64,000 bases of DNA, taken from the NCBI GenBank assembly GCA_025331565.1, contig JAFREQ010000044.1:992001-1056000 (forward strand). The letters run 5' to 3'. This document shows, one piece after another, positions 37,623 through 49,800 of this stretch (within the stretch, counting starts at the first letter, position 1; each line of letters starts with the position of its first letter). The notes beneath the pieces were generated by a model that ran no database searches, was not told where the DNA came from, and was given only the letters and a program-made list of their open reading frames with translations. The translations under genes were made by a program, and so were the position numbers. Source of the stretch: Holacanthus passer (Eukaryota; Chordata; Actinopteri; Pomacanthidae).

Positions 37623-38474
37623 GGCTCAAAATGACTTAAAATATTAAAGAAGTTTTGATTACTAGAAATAGTATAGAAAAGTATATCTCCTTTTTTCCCT
37701 CTGGAAACCTCTCTCATTCATGGGTCAGGAAGTGTCTCATAATCAATGTACAGATTAAGAGGCCTCTCAGTGCAATGCTGGAGCCATAATGTTGGACTAG
37801 GGGATGTGCAAAGAGAAAGCACAGCAACTGAAATGAGAACATACACTCTTGGCAGATAACACTGCTATACTGCAAAAAACTAAAAGAACAACAAATAGCC
37901 AGCGGTTGGGAATGCCATGAAGGAGGTCAAAGCTGTTGAGCACAAGGTCTTGACCCAGAGACCAGAAAATGATTCCTCTGGACATCACAAATGTAATGTG
38001 TGCAAAGAGGATCAGGGTCAGGGTAGGCCCTCTGAACTAGTAGGTTAACGCTTCCTCTTAACTTGATCCAGAGGTTTCATAACCAGAGGATTGGATTCCT
38101 CCACCACCAAGTCCCCCTCTCTACAGAAACATCTGTCTTTACAGTCTGCATTTGATTTCCTGGGATATTCAATTAATCAATCATTGTCATTGAAATATAT
38201 GTGTCAAAAAATATATCATATTGTTTTATAGTTTTTAATTTGTAAAATCTGTGGATAATGATGCAAGGCCTGATGGGTGCCAGCCACATAAAGTATCAAA
38301 TATATATCTATATAATCAATCAAATGTAACTGTCGCAGTAGTAGAAGTAAAACTGGAACATCTTGTCATCAAGGTATAACAAGTATTTATGAACAGCTCC
38401 CTACTACAGAGGTTCCTTGCCTTTGTTTGCAGTTTATACCGTCTACGCTTTGCAGTCGCTTGTGCTACATTCAC
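37623..38474. other. Intergenic sequence between atp13a1 and dsn1
   Basis: AT-rich with short frames only. No gene, RNA gene or clear repeat was recognised. Confidence 0.4.
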
Positions 38475-38493
38475 ACTACATTTCCCATGGTGC
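38475..38493 (+). promoter_or_regulatory. ZNF143/SBS-type promoter element upstream of dsn1
   Basis: ACTACATTTCCCATGGTGC matches the core of the vertebrate ZNF143 motif (ACTACA, two bases, TCCCA) and lies 72 bases before the dsn1 ATG, where such sites sit in housekeeping and cell-cycle promoters. Confidence 0.65.
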
Positions 38494-38546
38494 TTGCGTT
38501 CGGCTTGTTGGGCGCGCGCTGCGAAGAAGACCATTTGAAAGAAAAA

Positions 38547-38553
38547 ATGGCGG
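38547..38553 (+). promoter_or_regulatory. YY1-type motif over the dsn1 start codon
   Basis: ATGGCGG in an A-rich context overlaps the start codon. YY1 sites placed just downstream of the transcription start, often over the ATG, are common in housekeeping genes. Confidence 0.45.
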
Positions 38554-41536
38554 AAAAACATTTCGAATCTGGACAAGTCGGGTATGTATGAGTTATCAAA
38601 CCGTTTCGGCAACCGATTTGACATTAAAAGTTTACATGTATTGAGAAAATATAGCAAAGCGTTTTTTAAGGCAACGCTGAAGTGTTTTGCCCAAAGCAAA
38701 TTATTGTTGTGGTCGGCTTAAAAGTTAACTTCAACGCGTCAGAGAAACACTGTACTTTGGATTTTTAAGGATAGGTTTACTGATATTCTCTAAATGTAAC
38801 ATTAGCTGATAAATTCACATTTTTTTCTTGCAGTATCGGAAGTGTCATCGTTGCTGATACCCAGAATGAGGTAATACATTTTAACTAGCATTCAAGCTAG
38901 CTAACGTTAACTAACAACACCACAGCTAATCCTGTATCCAGGAGCTAATCATGCTACAGTGTCACTGCAACTTTGCTCTTTCTCTCTGTATTACCAAGGT
39001 CAATTCAGTGAAACAGACAGTGAAAAGATGCTCAAGTCCCAGCACATCTTCTTCGCCCAAATCTCCCCGTACCGACTTATCACCCACGACACAGACACCA
39101 GATGCAGGGGAAGAAAAAGAGACAGGCAAGCAAGAAATGGAGACAGAAAACACGAAGGGACCTGCAAGTTCCCCTGTCAGCCCCTCTGCACGGAGGAAAT
39201 CCTGGAGGAGAGCCACCATAACCCGACGCTCTCTCCCTGCTCTTCCCAACCCATATCAGGGTGAGATGTCTTGCTTTGTTGCACCTTGTAATCAGTAAAG
39301 AATGGTCACAGTTTATTGTTGTATTTGGTTTTTTTTTTGCAATATAAATGCCTATAGCCAGAAACAGATGTGCAGGTCCACTAATTGGAGAGTTAGGGTT
39401 AGAAACAGTCAATGAAGGTTGGGTACTACCTGATGACATCTGCTCCTAGTTGAAGGCTAGCGAATTCACCCCAGCAGGTGCATGTCACAAGTAAAGAATG
39501 ATCATAGGGCATTGTTTTTTTGTTTTTGTTTTTCAATATAATGACCCATTTATGTGTTTATTGTAGTTTTGTGCAGGGGCATAAGTACATCCCTATCGCC
39601 GCAAGACAGGCTCGAGAAATTGATGGAAGCTTCAATGAGGGTGAGTGTGGTGGGGTCATAAGTATAGTAGTAAAGAAATTGTGACAAACTTAACTGAAAA
39701 TGTGAGAAGATTATAGTAAGCAGATGCAGTTGGTTACTCATCTCACTGGTAGCTCTTTTTACTTAACTGAGAATATTTGGAAAAATTATGGATTAGGAAA
39801 ATGAATTAGTCCGTACATACATACAGTACATGCGCTCTTGTACTGACAGCCATGAAACTTAAAAAATACTTATAAATTGCAATTAATAACTTTTTGCATT
39901 GTACAAATACAAATGTTTAAAGAACAAAGTATAAGATTCAATGAAATTTAAATCCAGAACTTTAGAGACATATAAATGTTATGGTTCCAATAAGGAGTAT
40001 CTACCATAAGAGGTCCTAATAAAGTACTCATGAGGATAATGCTTTAGCCATTATGAGTAGACTAAGGGCATTGGTTGCATTAGGTTAGAGGGGGGCATAC
40101 AATTAATTTTAATTAGTCATAACTAAAATTCCTAATGGATCCCTGTTTAATCACCTCTGCTTGGTCTCTAGCTGGCAGTAGAAAGAACTCAAAATTCGCT
40201 GCAGTCAGTGCCAAAAGCCTCACTGGAGTCTTTTCAAAAACAAGGTTAGTGCTTGCACTGCTTCATTTTGTGCATATTCATGGAGGTCTTTATTTGAACT
40301 GAATGGCTGTCATAGAAATATTCAGTTTAAGTTATGTCTTTGACTGTGTTCTGTGTCTTCCTTGGTGCAGTTGAGCACATGCAGAAAAAGTGGGGTTGTC
40401 TGGCCAAAAGCATACGCAATGAACCACAGGGTCATCAACTCCCTGCTTGTGCAGCCAGGTATTGTGGCTGTTTTTTTTTTATTCAGTACTCTGCAATCTA
40501 TTTGCCAACCAACTGACTGACATTTTATGCTGCATTTATACATCTGTTATTTGCTTATAGTTCTAGTGATCCTGCAGTGCAAAAAGCCATGGAAAAAGTC
40601 CAGAAAGCCATCAACAGGTATGTTATTCTTAATATCACTGTAGCACACACAAAGTATTCATCCAAACCATATATTCAGACTTAAAAAAGCATATATGGTG
40701 TGACCTATCACATGAGTTTTTTGATTGGCCTACATTGTGTTTTAGGCTCCAGGCTGAAAGTGAATCTTGGGAGGCACTGTTGAACAAACACCGAAGTAAA
40801 GCAGAAGAATTGGAAAGGTGAACATGTACACTGTCACTAAGGAATGCTGTAGCAATACTGTGTTAGAGTAAGTAATTGTGCATCAATAATGTGTTCTTTT
40901 ATTCGTTGTAGGAAAGTGGAGCAGGGCCAGGAGAGAGGCATATCATTGGACTCTACATCTGTGGCCCAGTCCTCACAGTACCATTTCATACAGAGTAAAC
41001 CCGACTACCACAGTCTCCTCTGTAGACAACAGCCCATGCTTCACACTATGGCAATGATTGTATGTTGGAAATTATATTTATCATAACAAAAAATAATAGA
41101 AAAGGTTATTGGCTGTTTAGCCAAAGATGAAATCTGTCAGGTTTTTAATTACTGTAACATTTTTAAATACCATCTGTATGGTGACTTTATGGCTTTCCTC
41201 AAATTGTTTTTTCTTCAGTTATGTCATGTTATGTAATCAGTCATTCATTTTTTTTATGTGTAGATGGACATTCAGTGTAAGATGGTTAGAGAGCTGCTGT
41301 CCATCAAGGAACAGTCACAGTTATTGGTGAAAGAGACCAGTGGCCGATTAGGTAATTATATTATTTGTCTTTCATCTTTTATATGTAATGATTCTATGAA
41401 ATCAACATTGATGTTGAAATTTAACATTTAATCTGGTTACCTTTTCTTACCAGCGGCAGAGGCAGGATTCCAGGATCTTTCACCTGACCTCATCAGGAAC
41501 CTAATGGCAGCACCTTTGTCCTCTGCAACTACATAG
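38547..41536 (+). CDS. dsn1: Kinetochore protein DSN1, MIS12-complex subunit
   Basis: Exons 38547-38581, 38834-38870, 38999-39260, 39567-39640, 40172-40244, 40371-40458, 40561-40617, 40746-40817, 40912-41059, 41264-41351 and 41454-41536 join to 338 residues; human DSN1 has 356. The N-terminal third is Ser/Pro-rich and disordered. It is followed by a basic block, ARRKSWRRAT (88-97) then TRRSLPALP (99-107). This matches the DSN1 basic motif whose Aurora B phosphorylation relieves autoinhibition of CENP-C binding. The rest is helical and coiled-coil, as expected for a rod-shaped subunit pairing with NSL1. MIS12C links centromeric CENP-C to NDC80 and KNL1. The ATG is the first in its exon and sits in AAAATGGCGG. 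Sequence outside the basic block is divergent, as is usual for this family, so the name rests mainly on that block, length and helical layout. Confidence 0.82.
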
Positions 41537-41982
41537 TCACTTTGGCAGGAGGCAAGCACAAGTAATCAATCATTTCATGGACCATGGCTTTTTATGACTT
41601 GTATATGAAGCTCATATATGTGTACTTTCTGGTAACTTCAGTCTTATGTAATTTGGGAACATATAATGTCTTTTCTTGGTTTTTGTCTTGTTTTATAACA
41701 TAAAGTAAGCTCTAATTTTAGGTTTTCTATGTAAAATGAAACCATTTCTGTCAGCAGCAGCACTGGTATTAGAGCTAGTTCGGGTAATCCATGTGTTTGA
41801 TCAGCAGGTGGCAGTGGTTGGCTGTACAAAATTGTGGCAACTGTCATGAATGGCCAGAATGGATTGTTCTGTCAAGCCTTGCTTTAAGTTCATTGCCAGC
41901 TGTTAGAAATTAAGCAACAGAAAATGTTTTAGAAAAATTTGCCAGTATCCTGCAAAACAATGTTATTGGTAATTCTTGAGAA

Positions 41983-41988
41983 AATAAA
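41983..41988 (+). other. Candidate dsn1 poly(A) signal
   Basis: AATAAA about 450 bases after the dsn1 stop. Confidence 0.5.
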
Positions 41989-43839
41989 CACTGAGAAAGA
42001 AATTCTCCACCTCTTGGAACTAATTACCTGTCTAAAGTGATCTGTTGTCTTGAAATATTCAAATATAATGACTGTATCAGAAACAAAAACTCAATTGTCT
42101 TATTATAAATTTACATTCATGGGATGTATGTCGTGACATTTTTATGTCATTTGATTACTACAGTTTTATAAATATCTATAAAAGTGACTACATGTAGAGT
42201 AGCAGAACCCTGTTTGTATACATGTTGCCATTTTCAGTGTCATTAAACCTGTGAGGAAATTTTCTAATTTTTCAATTGGAATGACTTGTACAACAGGAAA
42301 GCATTAAGCATTAACTATAAAGATTATAAGGATGTGAGCAAAACAGGAGGAGGAGTTTGGACACAGGAGGATTCTGCTCTGTAGTTTGCCTACAGTCTAG
42401 TTTATGTACAGTCATTTTTAAATGCTCATCCTCAGTCACATTTACTTGCATTTTGGTGCCGCATCTATTTCACTTCATCAGTGTCCCCTGACCATTCAGG
42501 AGGAGGCCCCTCCCCCACGGTGACTCACCCCCATCGCTTGCATTTGGCTGGGTCAGTGATGCAGAACGAAGCTTTGACATTGTACCAGTCAGTCAAAGCT
42601 TTGTTAGCTATCACTCTTATCTCTTGGACCCATTCACTCATTAATGTTCATATTTAATTTGTTTCTCTGACGATTACAGCAAGAAGACAGCCCTCTTACT
42701 CCATTGCCAACAATAAATAAGAGTGAATGACTTTCTCTTCTCTGATGTTATGATCTCCAACATGGGCTATGGTGAATTTCCTTGTGATTGTATTCAAGGC
42801 AGTCACTAGAGAGCACAGGGACAAGCAAAGAGAAGACATGCGGGGTTGTGACCGTGAGAGTTGTGAGTAAGGGAGGATGGTGCACAGCAGGAGAGATCGA
42901 TTCTTATTTAGATGAAAATGAGGCTTGATGCTTGTGGGGTGAGAGGAGGGCAGCTTTAGCATCCAAATGAATAGAAGTTTCAGAGAAATAATCCTTAACT
43001 GAATCACTAACAATAAAAACATAAAGAAGTTTACAAAGCCATTGACATCATCTTTTCACTTTCGAGGAAGGTTTCTCTTGACAATGACAGACACTGACTT
43101 TGGGGTTAGGTGGTAACCCCTGCAGCTACTCACTTAAAATTGCAAACTGTCGCTTTAAAAAAACTCAATGACCCAAGTAAATGGCATGTTAGAAGTTGTT
43201 CTTTAAGTGTTTGATTTGGATGCAGTGCATATTTAGATAGAGGTGGGTGTGACTGGGCTTTCCCGGTTCCTTGTTTGTAGACTATTATTTGGAAAAAGGA
43301 GGGTTATTTTTGCTATTATATATGAAAATTTAGTTTTCTACTTAAACTTTGATAGTTATAAGATTTGGTTGTGGTGGGGATATTTTTTAAGGGGTTAAAA
43401 TCCCCTGCTTGGTATAACCGCCAAGAAACCTGAATTGTGACTTGTACTATATGCGCATGCAAAGAACAATTACTGTTTAGGTTTACTGTATTTTCTCTTC
43501 TTGTTGTCTCTAACTTTAGATTGATTAGCTACAGATTGTAGTAGATGGATGTGTGGAGAGTCAGCATAAACCATTGCCAGTTTGGTCCTACTCTCTCATG
43601 CACACCCATCATCTCTTCTCAGTACAGCAAGGCTGGCTGCAGCTCTCCTCCACATCCATTCAGCCAGCCATTCGTCTTGGAAAGCTGTCTCTCTGATCTG
43701 AGTGATAAACTACAGCAGAATTGCCCAGTTTGCAAAAAACAAGGACACTTGTTTTCAATCTGTGCTGTCAACATTTTCATACTGAAAACTGATGGGATGT
43801 TTCATTCATCGGGGGTTTAGGACAGAATGATATTCTGTT
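41989..43839. other. Intergenic sequence downstream of dsn1
   Basis: No exon, RNA gene or classifiable repeat was recognised. Short frames lack family resemblance. Confidence 0.4.
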
Positions 43840-45590
43840 TTTTCTCAATATATTTATTGTGGTTTTAACAGTATAAAATGAACATACACTCAATGACTAA
43901 ACATTTATAGTGATGTGACTACCCACAAAATAAACAAGTAAGAGAAAAATGTAGAAAAAAGGGCAGAGCTTACATTTGGATGTATTTACACTATGCAAGG
44001 ATGTACAGCACCTACATTCCTTTGTTACCATCCTCCACTTCAAGTAGTGTTTGTACTTGCATCCTCCAAGAAATCAATGAAAGGAGTCCAGATATGTGCA
44101 AAGTCCTACTATTTCACTCTTGTGATATATGTCAGTTTGTCCACAGCAAGATAAGTTAACTGTTCTCTTATCCATCTGTTTAATGGTGGCGAGTTGGACT
44201 TTTCCAGCATAGTGCAATTACTTTTCTTGCTTGAAGAAGAAGTCCAAAGTCAATTAACAGTGTTTCTTTCCTTGTTACTGAAAACTCTTGTGGGTAAATT
44301 CCAATTGACAATTGACAAATTCCATTGACAGTCTGTGAAAGACATTGTCTAATTTTTCTCCATAATAATTAAATCTGCAAGCATTCCCAAACGCAATGTG
44401 ATATAAATCCCCTTTCCTCTGAAGAAGAATCTAGGATGTTAGGGGACGTCTTATTGAGTTTAATAGGGGTTGTGTATGTCCTTGTTAGCCAAATAGTTTG
44501 TCTTGCTTTCAAAGATCCAGATCTGCTATATCAATATTTTTGCATGTGTCTGTTCTCCAAATGTTAATTTTTCTAACAATGAATCCTCCTTTAGTTTGTC
44601 ATCAATAAATTATGAAATCTTGACATATGTCTCTGACACATTTTCAAATACTATCTTTTCAATAATTTATCAATAACTTAACGCCAAGGTACTTAAAACC
44701 TTCTTTGGTGGTGGATTTGTTTATTTCATATCCAGAGCCACCAAAATGTTTCCACAAGATTGATTAAGATGGAAACACTCTCCTTTAGAGCAGTCAAAAA
44801 TGAATATCATCAGCATATGATGAAATTTGATGTCCTATTCATCCTACTGTAATACCTGATAATCCTCTATGCTCTCTTATTACCATAGCCAGTGGTTTGA
44901 TGGCTAACATGAAAAGTAAGGGAGAGTGGGCAAAATGGTCTAGTTGATTGTTGTAGAATCAAAGGTGTTGATATGTTTTTGTTTGTAAAGATTTCTACAG
45001 TAGGTTTTGTGTGTAATAGCTGAATCCACTTAAGAAACATTTCACCAAATCCATATCTAAGCAGGACATTGAATAGATTTTCCCCATTCAATCCTGTCAA
45101 ATGCTTCACGGGCATCTACTGATAGCATCGCCATATCTTTTGCATTGTGTCTTTGATGTGGTACATTCAGCACCCCTTTAATATTATGAAACCCCTGCAT
45201 TTTCAATACAAACCCATTTCGATCATTGCTGACCATCTTAGGGACATATTCTAATCTATTAGATAGTGCTTTGCCAAGTATTTTTGTACTGCACCCCATC
45301 AGGCCTATGCTTGTAATTGGTCAGCATTTGGTTGCTGTTTTTGTCTGGTTTAAAAATTAAGGTTATCATAGCCAGTCATAATGAGGAGGGGAGCGCCCCT
45401 CTGCTGCAGAACTCCTCAAACATATCCAGGAGAGGTTCCACAAGCTTCTCCTTAAATTTTTTATAGAACTCTATTGGTATTCTGTTAGGACCAGGTGCTT
45501 TTCCACTGAATGATATTCTAAAGCTGGACTGTTTCGCTTTGATGCTGAATATTGCACTTGAAATTGCCACGATTCATCCACACAGATGGA
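43840..45590 (-). mobile_element. 5'-truncated, degenerate L1-like LINE
   Basis: Minus-strand frames show reverse-transcriptase pieces in order: KAPGPNRIPIEFYKKF-type sequence (45376-45546), LSNRLEYVPKMVSNDRNGF (about 45180-45265), LSVDAREAFDRIEW (about 45090-45135) and FGEMFLKWIQLL (about 45000-45050). C-terminal KSPT- and SLISW-like pieces run toward 44050. Frameshifts and stops are frequent, and the catalytic FADD-type box is not readable, so it is inactive. It resembles fish L1/Tx1-group elements. The left edge near 43840 (T-rich on the plus strand) should be the 3' end. Confidence 0.78.
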
Positions 45591-46225
45591 TATCAGTGAA
45601 CTGACTTTTAAGCACAACTTATGAAATGACACTGACTCAGAGAAACCAAATCATTTTCAATATTCCATTTTTTCTATTCAACACACTCACTCAAGAGTAG
45701 GGATGGGTTTCACACACCTCTGCACTTGCTCAAACAAATCTTTAAAATACATGTGCAATCACAGAGGCTCTAACACCTTATTATTATACTGTTATTTTAC
45801 AATGTTTTCTAATGTTTACAGCTTTGTGCACAGCTTGTTATAAACTAAAAATCACACATGGCAGTCATTTAGATTAGATTACATACAATTTAAATTTTTA
45901 ATTCAAAACAAAAACATTGACTTCAAAGTTTTGTTTAGACATGCATTGTATTAGGTAATATTAATGAGAAAAAATGCTTTATCTTATTATAATAAGACAA
46001 GCAATGCTGATGATATAAGGGGCTATATGCATTTGTAAAGGCCATAGGCTACATGAGGAGAATTTTATCACCTGGAGGAATAATGCAGTTATAGAACAAT
46101 GTCATATAACATTTATATTTCATGCATTTTTGCCAACCTTATACCAGCTAATATGCAAATGCACGTATACCAGCAGGTCTCTCTTGTATAATCTACATCT
46201 GTCTACAGCCTGCTGGTTAACCTGC
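45591..46225. other. AT-rich sequence upstream of the pbx4 promoter
   Basis: No gene or repeat was recognised. Confidence 0.4.
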
Positions 46226-46480
46226 TCGTAAGCTCGCGGGCAGTGGTCAACGCGACGCACACCGCTCGCGCAGCCCAGAACATCCCACATCCTCGCGCGA
46301 CATCAATAACAATGGCAAACCGTGGTCTGTTTTGGTAGAAGATCTCTGATTGGAGCGAGACGGTCCGAAAGCTCAGTCGCCGCGTTCGCGTCTTATTTCT
46401 TCTTAGAATCGGCGAGTTTTATTTTTAGGCGATAGTGTTCGTCCATTGTTATATATTTTTTTTCGTTTTTTACATTTTTT
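46226..46480 (+). promoter_or_regulatory. CpG-rich promoter of pbx4
   Basis: By hand count, about 23 CpG dinucleotides lie within 46226-46415, against an AT-rich, CpG-poor background. GATTGG (46348-46353) is an inverted CCAAT box, or equally a TALE-type half site. The 5' UTR then runs in one piece to the ATG at 46840, with repeated GCTAGCTAAC-like units at about 46595-46790. The exact transcription start is unknown. Confidence 0.65.
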
Positions 46481-46839
46481 TTTTTTCGAAAATGTGCGAG
46501 GCGCTGTTGGCAAGCTCACACAGTCTGTGCATGTGTGTCCCTGCTGCTTTTCTGCTGGGCTACAGCTACTAACCTAGCTGCTTTTCACTCGGTGGTTAGC
46601 TAACGTTAGCCTGGCCGCGTTTATTGACTTGAGGGGAAAAAAAACACAAGCGAATGTAAAGCGTGTTTGTGCGATCTGTTTTATGACAACAGTCCTTAAC
46701 TATTTTCTAATCGTTGCTGTCGGGTACGGTAATAAGTGTTGTATGATTTGTCGTAGAAAATACTTTGCTGGCTAGCTAACAGGCTAGCTATTTGTGTGTA
46801 TTCTTCGACTGAGGAAAACGGCGAGTTTTCTTTGAAAGT

Positions 46840-49800
46840 ATGGATGACCAGACCAGGATGATGACGGGTCTCACCGGACTCGGTGGACTACAACAAGCCG
46901 ATGTCGGTGACCCAGACTCGGTTAGGAAACAGCAGTCCCTCGGTCAGCCTCAACAAGACATAGGGGATATCCTACAGCAAATAATGGCCATCACCGACGA
47001 AAGCCTGGACGAAGCACAGGCCAGGTAAGACAGGCGAAGAGCCATTTTCCACACAAGATAGCTAAGCTAAAGTGCGTTGTATGTGTCTTATTTTTGCTTT
47101 AGGACTCAGATGTTTCTGTGAAACTCTCATGTAAGGTGATGCGTAATTGCAATATTAATCCAACTTCAAGTTAGATTGTAATCAACCAATACATTTAGTT
47201 ACAGAATAACTTGTACACCCACATTACAGTGCAGTTGTAGTTTCAAAGGAGGTTCTTTGTTACTTCAAATCGAGCTTTATTGTAAACTGTAGTTTGTAAA
47301 CATGCTCACTTGGTTGAAATACGGTAATAAAGTTAATCTTAATTGGTTTATCAGGGAAGTGTTAAATTAAAAAGTTTTAACTTCCTATTGAGTCTGTGAT
47401 AATGGTAGCCGTATAAAATGCACATAACCATTAGCCTAACATTATAGCTGTGTTTGGGTTGCATGGATCTTTTGGTCTTAAAAATAGTTTCAGCTGTAGT
47501 GATGTTTTAAGGCTTTCAGTAACCCCAGCATAAAGAAAAGAAGTCTTACAGACATAGATTTCTTTATCTTTCAATTGGCTCATAGGACCATATAAAGTTA
47601 GTCACGCAAATTTCCCTTTTTACACCAGTTATCAAAACTATCAAGAAGTACACCAACAACATACAAAGGGCTCTCTGAGGTAGTGCTTGTTTTAAATTGC
47701 TTGAATCAAAGCAATCTGAGTGAAATTCAGTTTTCTGGTCATGTTGCCAGAGCTTTCAAATATTACTAATCAGACTATGCCAAATTAGATCTGCCTAATT
47801 ATAACCACATGTATCTGAAATGCTGCTCCACATCAAATGAGCGTCAATAACATTAGTCATTGAAATGCAAATGAGTGGATAAATTAAGGTAAGGATTACT
47901 CAGTTGTCCCACATATCAGCCTAGTGCTGTCTGTGATGACAGCAAGCATTCATTCATATGACTCGTCACTTAATGTTTGTGTTAGAGGTATTTTTGCGTG
48001 TCATTATTGTAGAGAGTATGCACTGCAGTGAGCAACTGACCTGCACTCATTTGCCATGTGGCTCAAGGAGCATAAGGTCAGTTTCAGATGAAGCGTCAGT
48101 ATTTCAACAATAGACAACCGTCCACTGCAAGACTGTGGCCACAGTGTGATGTGTCATTAGCTAGTGATTTTCCACCCAACATTTGACCACCTGGTTCTCT
48201 TAATTAATTCACTCCTCTTTCACTCCCTCCCTCCCTGGTGTTCATCCTTTTCATTGTGTGCTGGGTGCAATCAATTCTCCTATAATGTGTACGCGAGTGC
48301 AGCTGTCCGCAAATCGAGTTTCTATTAATGAGATGGTGGTGAGGGGGAGGGATGATGCTATACCAGCAGCCTATGAACACTGGGATATTACCTTTTCTTC
48401 AGTACAAGTTTGAGGACTTAATCAGTCCTTATTTCATGAACAAAAGCAAATATTTTTGCTTTGAAATATTTCCTGTAGTCCATTATTTTTTCTTCTTCCA
48501 GTCCTTTTTTTTTCCTTCATGATTTATGCTGACCATTTATAAAGAATTGTACTCTGGTGAATCTAATAATGTAAATTACAATTATTTGGATTTAAAGGAC
48601 CAATTATACTGTAGGAAATCATGTAACAGACCTAATATTAGATGTTAACAGGCTATTCTGAAAAACCAATTAAAGGTGTGGCAGCCTCGGAAGTGCCAGA
48701 GGTGTCCTTGCTATATGCTTGTATTGATCTAAACTCCCACTCAGAGCATGTCCTCGTCATGCCATATATGTGCAGGATTAATACTAAAAAGAATACAGCC
48801 TATTGCCAGTTCAGCGGACTTGATACAGATTGTGTGCCATGTACAGCTCAAATCCTTGATGCTGTACATAGTATGTATATAATCAGTAAAGGCAATTCTG
48901 ATAATAAAATATTCATCTTTCGAGCAGTATGTTTTTAGCATTAGCAGACAGACTAGCTTGCACAAAGTGGGATCATTACACTGTTTTGCTTCTAATTTGC
49001 TTCTTAGGTTTACTACAGGTAATAGGGCACAACATCACCAGACTTCAGGATTACACAAAGTCTGTTGATACAAATAGGTTTGCTAATATATAGTAGTTGG
49101 TATGACCTAAAATGTACAGTCTTTCTCCACATCATACTTAACTCTGATCAGGTTTGTCACCCACACATCAATCTTTCCCTTGGTCATGAGCTACAAATTA
49201 ATGGGTGAGGTGGCTCACATGAGCATGACGCCCTTGTCGTGCAGGGTGGCAGTGTGTTGGGATGGGGAGTGGTCAGGGCAGCGCAAGAACTTGGTGTTGC
49301 AGAGTACACTTCCTGCGCACCATCCGCCCTCATCCTCTCACCCTGTCGCCATATGTTCAGATGCTGGCCAGAGGAATCGCCGGCGCATTGGGGTGGATCA
49401 GACGACCCCACAGAGGGAGGGAGAGCAGGGGGGGGCATGGCAGGGGGTGGCCTGCCACTCAACTTCCAGCACAGGTCAGTACAGGACCGCATGAGCACCT
49501 CCTTCTCCCCCTCCTGCTCATACCCTCCATGCTGAAGGCAGCCCTCCCCCCAACTCAAATCCAGCAGTGACAGAATTGGTGGACAAAATGACATGTTTAA
49601 TACTAGACACATAACTCTTTACATCATACTGCCTCAATATTCTCACAGAAGGGCAGTCTTTCGTGGCATATACAGTAGGCGCACTATTTTCTAGTCCCCA
49701 TAGTCCCCTCACTAATACTGCAGTGGACATTCACAACTGGAATTGGTGTTGAGGTCAGGTGTAGCCAAATCATATTCATCTGTGGTTGTTGTTAATGTGT

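Noticed and set aside
49184..49612. 142-codon minus-strand open frame in pbx4 intron 1
   Set aside because: GC-rich DNA is open in several frames at once, the product is low-complexity Pro/Ser/Cys, and there is no recognisable domain. Kept only as an unexplained GC-rich block.
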